From: Anaeromyces robustus
Taxonomy: Eukaryota > Neocallimastigomycota > Neocallimastigomycetes > Neocallimastigales > Neocallimastigaceae
Reading direction: 5' to 3'
Assembly: GCA_002104895.1 (NCBI GenBank)
Contig: MCFG01000049.1
Coordinates: 95,001-125,000, forward strand
Length of the DNA stretch: 30,000 bases
Below the pieces are notes generated by a model that was given only the letters and a program-made list of their open reading frames with translations, did no database searches and was not told the origin of the DNA. The translations under genes and the position numbers were made by a program. The number at the start of each line of letters is the position of its first letter. The stretch's first letter is position 1. This document shows, piece after piece, positions 1 through 20,090 of the stretch.

Positions 1-1478
1 TGAGTGTAGATTTTATTCTTTTTTTTGTAAATATTATTTCTTTTTAATATTATATTAAATTTATTAATTTATCATAACAATTTTCTTTCTATTTTCTTTT
101 TTTCTTTTTATTTTTTTTTTTAAGAATATTATTAAAAATATATTATATATATATTTACCATTTTTAAATATTATTATATAAAAATAAAAAATAAAAATGA
201 TAAAGAAAAAAAAATATATAAGTATTTGGGAAAAAAACGTTTCTTTTATATGAAAAATAATAATTTAAATATTTGTTTATCTATATTTATTCTTTATTCT
301 ATTTTTTTTTATCAGATATTTATAATATATTTTTAATTAAAGAATATACATTAATAATCATATATATTAATAAAATATATATATATTTATATAAGTTTTT
401 GTATTTTTTACTTTTTTTTTAATTTTTTAATTAGTTTATGAAACTTTACTACTTTAAATAGTATATAAAGATTTATATTTAAAATGATTATACTTTTTAA
501 AAACTTTAAAACAATAAATATTAAAAGAAAATAAAAAAAAATAATAATAATAATAGTTATTATATAATAATAATATTATTATTTTATTATAAATAATTAT
601 AAATATAAATATATATATTAATGATATTTTTAATTATATTCATAAAATATTTTAACTTTTGAAAGTTTAAATGTTATAGTATAAATAATTATTATTTTTA
701 TAATTATTTTAATTATTAATAGTAAAAATTATAATTATTAGTATAATAAAAATAAAAATAAAACAGGTAAAAAAAAAAAAAAACATAAAAAAAATATATA
801 ACTTTTTATAAATATAATAAATGATTAATTATAAATTAAGTTCTTTTTCTTTTTTTTCTTTTTTTAATATTAAATTATTATAAAATTTTATTTTTTTTTT
901 TCTACCTATTTTTTTTATATTTATATAAATAAATGTATATATATAATATTCTTTTTTCTTATTTTTATTAATTCTTTTATTTATTTATTTTATTATTTTT
1001 TATTCACACTATAAAATAATAATAATATTTATTATTATTATTTTATATAATTATAATTAATTTTATTATCTAGTGCTTTTTTTCTTTTCTTTTTAAAATT
1101 AATTATTATTATTGTTTTATTATAAATTATATCATTATAAATTACAATAAAACTATTTTTTTTTTAAAACAACTACATTAATAAAAAAATATTATATTAG
1201 TATTTAAACTTAAAATATATATAAAAATATTTTTATATATAGATTTTTTCAGTACATTGTACAAAATATTATAAATATAAAGGTTATTAAATAATTTTTT
1301 ATGAACGCTATTATATCTATTATTTATATCTATTTTATAATATAATACAACTTATTTTTTTTTTCTTTAATTAAATAAATACATTACAATATGTTGTTAT
1401 TTAATTGTAGAAATTTTATATTTTAATAGATTTACTAATTAAATTCTATTTAACCGTTTTTTCTTTTAATTACATTTT
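1..1478. other. Gene-free A/T-rich stretch at left edge
   Basis: I see no coding exon here. It consists of A/T homopolymers and short AT and ATT tracts, with frequent stops in all frames. The only G/C-bearing motif that stands out is at 220-237, matching a sequence upstream of the processing-peptidase gene near the right end. The right part lies downstream of the PI31-like gene and should carry its polyadenylation signals, which cannot be told apart from background in DNA this A/T rich. Confidence 0.6.
220..237 (+). promoter_or_regulatory. TTGGG-containing 18-bp motif, copy 1
   Basis: The sequence AAGTATTTGGGAAAAAAA follows an A-tract and differs by one base from the motif at 28271-28288, which lies 216 bp upstream of the processing-peptidase start codon. 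A run of three G is rare in this DNA, so the match is notable. No gene lies within 1.2 kb to the right on the plus strand. If functional it may serve a minus-strand gene starting left of the window, in which case its orientation is reversed. The role is unproven. Confidence 0.25.
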
Positions 1479-2313
1479 TTATAAAAACATGTTATCAAAG
1501 CCACCGCCACCTGGTGGAAGGAAACTATCATTATCTGGTTCAAAGCTAATTTATATTTGTTAGTAATAAATAAAATTTACAAAAAAAAAAAAAAATTAAT
1601 GTGATTTAGTTTATTGTTTTATTAATTGATATTATTATCAATATATTAATTATATATATTATTAGGTATAAATATTAATTAATTATTATTTTTATTATAT
1701 TATTCTTAATATGTTATTTTTTTTTATATTTTTTTATATTTTTTTTTATTTCTTTTTTAAATTTTTTTTTTATTATTACCTGTTAAATCTTCCATTATTT
1801 TTATTACGATTATTACGATTATTGAAATTTTTACGACTAGATTGGTTACCAAATGGACCGATTGGGTCGAATCTAGCACCTTCTGGTACAGCACCAAATG
1901 GTAAAGTACTTGGTCCACCGTAAAAGCCACCTGACTCTAAATCATCACCTCCTATATTATTAAATATAGGATTATTTGGTCCCATGATTAAACCACCACC
2001 AGATGCAGGTCCCATACTATTAAATGGATCAAGGTCAAAGTTTCCAGGATTTGGTAAAGGAGGGTTTTGAATATTTGGTCTAACAATTCTTAAAGGATCT
2101 TGAATTCTCAAACCATTATCATCATTATCATCAAGAGGAAGTATTCTTGTTGGTTCTTGACTATTTATATATTATATATTTATATATAAAAAATAATATT
2201 AAATAAAATATATATACAAGTAATTAATAAAATAAAAAAGATTTTATGTCTATTATATTTAAATGATACTTTTTTCATTATGTCTAAATTTTAGTATTAT
2301 TATTACTATTTGC

Positions 2314-2357
<44 letters not shown>

Positions 2358-3257
2358 TTGGTGGAACTTCATCATGATATTTTACAGTTGGTAATAATTT
2401 ATTAATAATTTCCATATTAACATTATTAATAATAGACTTTAATTTTTCTTCATTGAAATATTTCTTTTCGATTTTTGTTAAAGGAAAAGTACAATCTTGG
2501 AATAAATTACTTAAAGGTATTTGAATTGAAAAAACTTTTTCGGTCTATAAATATTAATGATATAATAGATATTGTTACACATGTATATATAAAAATATTA
2601 ATATTAAATCATTAAAATAATTAATAAAATAAATAAGCAAACAAGTGAACAAACAAATAAGTAAATATATAAATAAATGAATAAATAAAAGAAATTATTA
2701 ATATATAGTTTAATTTTTTTTATAATACTTACTTCGCATATCATAGCATTAATGGTTAACATATTCATCATTTTTACCATATTTATATAATATTTATCAC
2801 TTGTTTTTTCATGTTGATAAATAAATGTCCAATTATTAGAATTTTCATTCCATTCTACTGGTAATTTTTCAAGTACTATAATAAAATTAAATTATAAAAC
2901 AATTATAATAATAAAAATATTGACAAAATTGTTATTAATAATAAAATTCTTAATAATATTTGTATTAACATTAAAAAGTATTTCGATATTTTATTTAAAA
3001 TATATAATTTTTATTTTATAAAATATAAAAATTTATTTATTTGTGATATATATAGATAGATTTTAAAAAATATATATACCTTTTAACTTTTCTTCCTTTT
3101 TAACATTTGCATCATTTTCTTTAATACTAACTAAATTAAAGTTATTAGTAATAAAGTGAGTGTGAATAAATAAAACTAAGAGTTCAATTTCAGATTTAAT
3201 TTCTACTTTTTCCAAGGATTTCTCCATGGAATTAATAATAGAATCAAAGCTACTCAT
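1479..3257 (-). CDS. PSMF1: PI31-like proteasome regulator (PSMF1 family), five exons
   Basis: Predicted 318-residue protein from exons 3257-3080, 2875-2733, 2544-2357, 2160-1780 and 1545-1479; all junctions keep frame (phases 1, 0, 2, 2) and use GT-AG, and the last intron has a TACTAAC branch site. PI31 binds the 20S proteasome, and in animals it also pairs with FBXO7 and helps proteasome transport. The N-terminal half matches the globular FP domain (VEWNENSNNWTFIYQ). The C-terminal half is the Pro/Gly-rich disordered region. The signature GAVPEGARFDPIGPFG closely resembles the human GAVPPGARFDPFGPIG. The end, FLPPGGGFDNMFL, corresponds to human HLPPPGYDDMYL, so the proteasome-docking HbYX tail carries Phe in place of Tyr. 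An Asn/Arg-rich insert sits before the last exon. The start is the first in-frame ATG. Identification rests on remembered human sequence and is strong at the C terminus. Confidence 0.88.
2318..2354. repeat. ATT microsatellite in PI31 intron 3
   Basis: About a dozen uninterrupted ATT/TTA units directly abut the 5' splice site of intron 3 (minus strand), so the repeat begins within two bases of the donor. Confidence 0.8.
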
Positions 3258-3462
3258 ACTTTTTTTTTTATTTAATTGCTTGTTTAATTTTATTATAATA
3301 AATAAATACTGAAAGATGAGAGTTTTTTTTTTTTTTTTTATTTATATATAAAAAATATTAAAAAAAATTAAAAAATATTTTTTATAATAAAAATATTCCT
3401 CTATAATTTTTATTAAAATATAATTAATTCTGTATTGTGCAGTAATTACTAATTATGACTAT

Positions 3463-3497
<35 letters not shown>

Positions 3498-4205
3498 TTA
3501 TAAATAATTATTTAATAATATATAAGTGGATGTAATTTAAATAAAATTTTTATATTAAATGAATTTTCAAATTTTAAAATAAAATAAAAATTGTTTACAA
3601 TATTAAATGAATTAATATATTATTAATATATTATATATATTGAATATATATATTTTCGAATATATTTTAATATATTATCCTTTTATTATAATAATTTATA
3701 TATATTAAATTTACAAATTTATGACCATTTTTTTAAAATTATTTAATAATTAAAAATTTATAGTGAAAAATAAAAAAGAAAATAAAAAAGAGAAAAAAAA
3801 AAAAAACTTATGTTAAAAATTAAATTATTCAAAGTTAATTATTATAGTTAATTCTTATCATATTTTTTAACTATCAATATAATTTTCAAATCATTATTAT
3901 TATAATGATCATTTAGTATTATTTTTTTTTAAAAAAAAATAACTAAAAAAAATAAAAAAATAAAGATTTATATAATGGTTTCACTACTAAAAATCTAATA
4001 ATCAATGTAAAAATTCAAAAAATAAAAAAAAAAAAGAAAGGAATATATAAAAAAATTATATTAAAAAAATTTTTTTTGTTATATTTTTTAATTTTTTTAT
4101 TAATTAATTTTAATAATTATTAATCGTTGAAATGTTATAGTTTATGATATTGAACTATGATTTATTGTTGTTATTATTAGTTATAAATTATAATTAAAAT
4201 ATATT
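3258..4205. other. Intergenic: PI31 promoter side and FUSC-gene 3' side
   Basis: No coding exon is seen. The part next to 3257 is the 5' flank of the PI31-like gene. It holds an ATTT array at about 3459-3498, and poly-A and poly-T tracts. Short A/T palindromes such as TAATGATCATTT near 3908 are present but not exceptional for this composition. Confidence 0.6.
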
Positions 4206-6482
<2,277 letters not shown>

Positions 6483-6483
6483 A

Positions 6484-6718
6484 GTTTTTTTATATGTTCT
6501 GTATATGTTTTATATATGTTTTATATATGTTTTGTATATGTTCTGTATATGTTTTATATTTGTTTTGTATATATTCTGTATATGTTTTATATTATATATG
6601 TTTTGTATATATTCTGTATATGTTTTATATTATATATGTTTTGTATATATTCTGTATATGTTCTATATATATGTTTTGTATATATTCTGTATATGTTTTG
6701 TATATGTTTTATATATGA
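6484..6718. repeat. Degenerate TGTTTTGTATATG minisatellite
   Basis: About 18 imperfect units of 11-16 bp built on TATATGTTYTGTATATG alternate with TATATTCTGTATATG variants, grouped into longer higher-order units of about 50 bp (for example around 6594 and 6635). It begins directly upstream of the ATG of the FUSC-like gene, so it forms that gene's 5' UTR or core promoter. It gives open frames in three plus-strand phases (Cys/Tyr/Ile/Phe periodic peptides), which is a repeat artefact. Confidence 0.85.
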
Positions 6719-7041
6719 CAATATAATAATAAATATAAAATGTATCAATTATAAATTATGTATATATATAGTATTAAGTATTTAATATTTAGATATCATA
6801 ATTAATATTTATTATATAATCATTTTTTTTTATATTTCTGTTATTGCAAAAAACTAAAATTTTTTTTTAGTTTTTTAAAATTTATAGTTAAGTATATATA
6901 TATATATATATATTTTTTTTTTTTAAAATTTAAATAAATTTCAAAATGGTTTTAATTAAATCATTTTTAATTAATTAAAAAAGTAAATAATAATTATGAC
7001 AATCAGAAAAGTTTAATGTATCATGATTAAACTTTAAAATA

Positions 7042-7151
<110 letters not shown>

Positions 7152-7243
7152 ATTAATTATAGATAAATAAAATTTTTAACACAAAAACTTCATAGAATTA
7201 TTTTAAATATTTTAATACTACTAATAATAAAAATTCTATTCTG

Positions 7244-7276
<33 letters not shown>

Positions 7277-8705
7277 ATAAAATATTATGATTATATAACT
7301 GTTAACAAATATTTTAAACTGAGAAAATGAAGAAAATCATTTAAACTTATAAATGTTCACTTCTTTTAAATATATATATTATTGTTAATAATTTCTGAGA
7401 TAAATAATGTTACAGATATTTCAATTAATTTGTCAATGATAAATATATTTTTAATCTTGAAAATAATAAAACTAAAAATATATATAATATATATATTTAC
7501 ATTTTCATTATTATTATTATTTTTAAAATTTATTATTTATTTCTTATAAAAAAAAATCTTTTGTAATAATTTCATTACATTTCATAGTTAAAATGTTTAA
7601 AAAAAATTTCTAATATAATAATTTTATATTTTAAACTCTTTTGGGTTAACTACTACTATTTATATATTATCGAATATTGAAAAAATAATAATGATAATAA
7701 TAAAAAAATACAAACTACCTTTGGTAGCACAAATTATAGTAGAAACAAATTTTTCTTTTTTAAAAAAACACTAATAAAAATAATATATTTATATTTATTC
7801 TTTATTTTTTTTAATACTTATTAATATTTTTTTTTTAGTATTATATTTTATATTTATTAATTATTATTATTTTTATTTTTATTTATTCAAATACATTATT
7901 TCTTATTATTTTTATATTATATTTATAGAAATATTTTTTGAATTATTGTTATTGCTTTATTTTTATTTATTTATTTTTTTTTATTTCTAAGGGTAGTATC
8001 TAGTTATATATTAAATATAAATTTAAGTATTATTAAGTTTATTTGAATTTAATTTATACATAATTATTATGTTTGATTGATGGGGATTCTATAGCAAGAT
8101 TTTTTTTTTTTTTTTTTAAATAGGGTATTTTACAATTCAAATGAAGTTATTGAATTTTTTGTATTCTTCCCAAACAATAAATGACGTCGGTAAATAGAAA
8201 GACAACCTTATTGATTTATTATTGCTATTTTTTTTTATTATTATTTTAAATTAATTTTTATATTATTATTTATTCTAAAGTTAATAAAATAACATTAAAT
8301 GAATAGAGTGTATTTAAGTGTATTACTTTATATATTTAATTACAAATGTTTATAGATATTATATTAACTTAGATTATTTTTTTTTATTACTTTTTATTAT
8401 TATTTATTATTTATTATTTATTTATTATTATTATTATTTATTATATATATAAATCTATTTTCATTTATTATTATTATTATTTAATATATTTATATATGTA
8501 TTTTTATTTTTATGTCTATTTTTATTGTTTACTTTTTTATTTTTTTATTTTATTTTTTTTTTTTATTTCTATTTTTATTGTTTACTTTTACTTGTTTTTT
8601 TTAATTATTTTTATTTCTATTTTATTTTTATTTCTATTTTATTCTTATTTTATTTTATTTTATTTTATTTTATTTTAAATTTTTTTCCTTTTTATATATA
8701 TATAC

Positions 8706-15782
<7,077 letters not shown>

Positions 15783-17929
15783 TTTGTCTTATTATTAAAT
15801 CTTATTATTATATTATTATTTTATTATTAAGTTTTTTTTTTTTCTTTTTTTTATTTTTGTTTTTTGTTTTTATTTTTGTTTTCTTTCGTTTTTATAAATA
15901 TCTAATTCTCATTAAGATTTTTATATAGTAATAAATATATTAATATTCTATATACATATACAACAAATATTATTAGATAAAACAATAATAATTGTTTCTA
16001 ATATATTTATCTTTTTATTTTTATTTTTATTTTTATTATATATTTATAAATATATATTTTATTTATTATTTTTTTTATATCTTAAATTATTATAACTTTT
16101 ATTTAAAGTAAAATAAAAAAACAAAAATAAATAAAAAAAAAAAAGTTTAAAAAAAAAAAAAAAAGATAATAATTATATTAAAAAAATAATAATAATAATA
16201 ACTTAATGAAATGACAATAATTAAAAAAATCCCATTTTTTTTTATATTTAATTTAATTATTTTTAAATATAACAAATTTACTAATTAATATATTTTATTA
16301 ATTATTATTAATATAAAAAAATGTTTTTTTTCTATTATTTATTATATTTTATTTTACATTATTTTACATTATTTTATTGTTTTCTATTGAGTTTTCGATT
16401 AAAAACTATTCATTTATTATTATATTAATTTATTTAAATGTTCATTTATTCATTTATTTATTATTATATTTATTTATTTATTAATTAATTATATATTTAT
16501 TTATTTATTAATTACGTTTTTTTTTTTTTTTTTCATTTTCTCTTTTTATTTTTGCTTTTAATTTTAATTTTAATTTACTTGACTTCCATATTTAGAACTA
16601 TGGAATATTTTTTAATAGATAAAAACATTTATTTTATTTTATTTTATTTTATTAAAAGTTTAATTAATAATAAATTTAGTTTAAATGTTAATTAATAATC
16701 GAAATCTTTCAAAAAACATTTATTAGAAATGCAACTTAATTAAACCATATAAAAACATTATATTTAAATATATTATACAACATATATAACGAATATACTT
16801 TATATATTAAAGATCTTTCTTGTTCTTTTTTTCTAATTTTATAAATTTTATATTAATTAATAAAGTTTATTTTTTTTAATTTTTTCTTTTTTCTTTTTTT
16901 CTATTTTCTATTTAAAAAAAAAAAAAAAGAAATTAATTATATACATTTTTGGTATAAAATTTTAGTATTATTATAAAAGAAAAAAGAAAAAGAAGTCACA
17001 TGATATATTCATACAATAATAATTATTTATTTTATTTAATAAAAAATATGAACAATAATAAAAATGAATAAATAATAAAACAATAATAAAACAATGGTAA
17101 ACAATAATATTACCATAATAAACAATAATAATTTACAAAAAAAAAAAAAAGATAACTTGTAATAAAAATAAAAGTAACAACATTATTAACAATTAATAAT
17201 AAAATAAAAACTAGTTATTTTATTTATTTATTATTTTTGTTTTTATGTTTTTATTTTTATGATTTTGTATTTGTTAGTTTGGTTTTGTATCTGTATCTTT
17301 TTTTATTATTATTATTATTTTTTTTTTATTTTTTTTTTTAAAACAAAATTAAATTTTTTTGTGCATTTATCATATATTATTTAATTAAAAATATAATTAA
17401 ATAATATATTATAAATATAATATTAATATATTAATTATGATTAATTTTTTTATTATTTTAAATTTTTGATCAATTTTTAAATTGTGGATTTCTTAATGAT
17501 TAAAAAAAAAAATAAAACAAAAATAGAACAAAAATCAAACAAAAATCAAACAAAATAAAAAAAAAGGAAACAAAATAAAAAAATTGGTAGGGAAAACCTT
17601 TTTTTTTATCTTTATTCTATAATAAATTTATTTATTTATTTATTTATTTATTAATTATATAATAATTAATTTTTTTTACATCGTTGGTTATTTGATTATT
17701 TTTTTTTATTATTATATAATTTATTTTTGAAATTATTTATGCTCTCTATGAATTCCATTTTATATTCATCATCACCATTTTTTATATTTATATTTTATAA
17801 ATAAATCTATGATCATATTAAATATCAAAACTATAGTATATAATATAATTTGATTTTTCCATCTTTTTAATTATTTTATTTTATTTTTTTGATTATTTAT
17901 TATTTATTATTTTCTATTTATTTTACAGT

Positions 17930-18080
17930 TGGACATCCTAGTAGGGCAAATGTCAATCCTAATACCAACCTAAGTAAAACAGGGTAGATAAATTTTACTT
18001 TAATTCTTAATGTAGAATTAAGAGTTGGTATGGATTTATTGTTTTTATGTATTACTTAATACTATTTTATACCCTCCAGT
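17930..18080 (+). ncRNA. Candidate structured RNA or palindromic element
   Basis: This segment is much richer in G/C than its flanks and contains nested complementary segments. AATCC (17955-17959) plus ATACCAAC (17962-17969) pair with GTTGGTAT (18024-18031) plus GGATT (18032-18036). Enclosed are two hairpins, AAGTAAAA/TTTTACTT (17972-17979 with 17993-18000) and TAATTCT/AGAATTA (18001-18007 with 18014-18020). An upstream hairpin GACAT/ATGTC spans 17932-17954. The first inner loop contains AGGGTA (17981-17986), which can pair with TACCCT (18070-18075) as a pseudoknot. It matches no RNA family I recognise. It could also be a miniature transposon relic, or a short exon: TTTTACAG precedes 17929 and GGTAGA follows near 17983. 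Strand is assigned only for description. Confidence 0.3.
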
Positions 18081-18419
18081 TATTATTTATTATTATTTAT
18101 AATGTTTATCTAGTTTTTATTATTAACATCATTTTTTTTATTATTAATTATTAAATTCATATTTTTATTTTTAAGTAAATAAATATTTAAATAAATAAAA
18201 TGAATGAATGGATGAATGAAAGGATGATCATCCATCATCCCAAATTTTTTATTTATTTTATTTTTATTTTATTTAAAAAAATAAATATTTAATTTAAAAA
18301 TTTTATTTTTTTCCCTTACAAAGTAGTACAAAAATTGTTTAAAATTTTGTATCATTAAATATTAAAATATTATTGGTTTTTAACTAATATAAAAAATAAA
18401 ATAAAATAAAACAATTAAA

Positions 18420-18597
18420 TAAAATTAAATAAAAATGTTAATTATAAAAATTATAAAAAATAAATAGAATAATAAATAAATTAATAAATAAATAAATAAA
18501 TTAATAAATAAATAAATTAATAAATAAATAAATAAATAAATAAATAATAAATAAATAAATAAATAAATAAATAATAAATAAATAAATAAATAAATAA

Positions 18598-18652
<55 letters not shown>

Positions 18653-18653
18653 G

Positions 18654-18688
<35 letters not shown>

Positions 18689-18703
18689 GTAAATAAATAA
18701 ATA
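18420..18703. repeat. (AAAT)n array with TTAATAAA and TAAT interruptions
   Basis: Roughly 65 AAAT-type units are interrupted by AATTAATA and AATAATAA variants. The open frame across it on the minus strand is an Ile/Tyr/Leu/Phe periodic artefact. Confidence 0.9.
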
Positions 18704-19254
18704 AGTGAATTTTTTTCTTCTGCATAATTACTATTTTATTAATAATATTAATAATAATTATGAAATAAGAAAAGAAATAAAAAAAATTATAAATATCAAT
18801 GTTTTAATATTAATAATATTTTATACATATATAAATATTGAATTAATTTGAAATGAAATGGATTTAATTACTTATGATAACTATAACTGTCTTTTAATTA
18901 CATATTTCTATTCTTATTTGATATGCTAAAAAAAAAAATTATATATTAAAATGTATTTAATACAAACTTGAAAAAAAAAAAGAAAAAAGTAATTTAATAA
19001 AAAGTAGAAATGAATTTAATTAAACTTATTAATTATTTATTTTCTTTCTTTCTTTAACAAAATGAAAAAAAAATTTTTTTATATATTATATATATATATA
19101 TAATTAAACAAATTGAAATGAAAATGAATTGAAATGAAAATATATTGAAATGAAATTTTACTTTTTTTTTTTGTAATTTTGTTTTGTTTTGGTTGGTTTG
19201 TATCTTCCTCTTTCTTACCCTTTTTATATATATAATATTGAAAATGTATATTTT

Positions 19255-19255
19255 A

Positions 19256-19299
<44 letters not shown>

Positions 19300-19301
19300 T
19301 A
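19255..19301. repeat. (ATT)n microsatellite
   Basis: About 13 ATT units pass into ACTATT variants in intergenic DNA. Confidence 0.85.
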
Positions 19302-19693
19302 CTATTATAATTTTAATTAATAATAGTAAAGTTAAATCAATGTCATATTTTAATTTCGTAAATAATACTATTATCTAATAATAAAAATAAACACAATATA
19401 TATATATATAATTATATTTGTTGTAAATAAATAAAATGAAAAACAAAAGAAAAGAAAAAAAAAAAATAAAGGAATTTAATGTTTCATTTATAAATTATTT
19501 TATTTATTATTAATGAATGAAACAAAAAAAAAAATTTGCACAATAATTTATTTTATTTTTATTTTTCTTTTTCTTTTGGCGTCTAAATTTTCTATATTAT
19601 TATATCGAAATTTAAATTGAAATTGAAATAGATATTTTTTTTTCAAATTATTATATATTTTAAATTTATTTATTTTTTTAATTATATAATTTA

Positions 19694-19729
<36 letters not shown>

Positions 19730-20090
19730 TATTATTTATATATTTTTCTAAATTTAATTTACATTTTTTTTTTTTTTTATTATATTTTATTTTGTTCTTT
19801 CTAAGAAAAAAATAAAATTACATTTTATTTTATTTATATTTATTCTAAAAAAATAAATTATTATTTTTATTATTTATTGACTTAAATAAAAAGAAATTAT
19901 TATTATAATTATAATTATAATTATTATTATTAATTTATCTTTTTATTTTTATTTTTGCTTTTGTTTTTTTTTTTTTTTTTTTTTTTGTTTTGTTTTTTGT
20001 TTCTTTATTTTTTTTGTTTTTTGTTTTTTCTTTATTCCTCTTTCTTTTTATTATATATTGAAATAATTATATTAATTTTAATTTATTTTT

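Larger units (their letters stand above)
15783..20090. other. 4.3-kb gene-free region
   Basis: No protein exon is supported. The left part is the 5' flank of the PKS-like gene, whose start codon is in the context ACAAAATGG. The right part is downstream of the esterase. Contents: A/T homopolymers and ATTT tracts throughout; a structured G/C-elevated island at 17930-18080; a GGATGATCATCC palindrome near 18222; a large AAAT array at 18420-18703; repeated GAAATGAAA and TTGAAATGAAA words at about 19110-19160; an ATT array at 19255-19301; and a run of about 31 T at 19697-19728. Pyrimidine-rich DNA such as TTTTGTTTTTTG at 19960-20040 precedes the esterase stop codon. Confidence 0.6.

Noticed and set aside
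1711-1923. Plus-strand 70-codon frame
   Set aside because: It is antisense to exon 4 of the PI31-like gene, preceded by a T-run reading as Phe.
18501-18725. 74-codon minus-strand frame of Ile/Tyr/Leu/Phe
   Set aside because: It is an AAAT microsatellite whose only complexity is the 4-base period.
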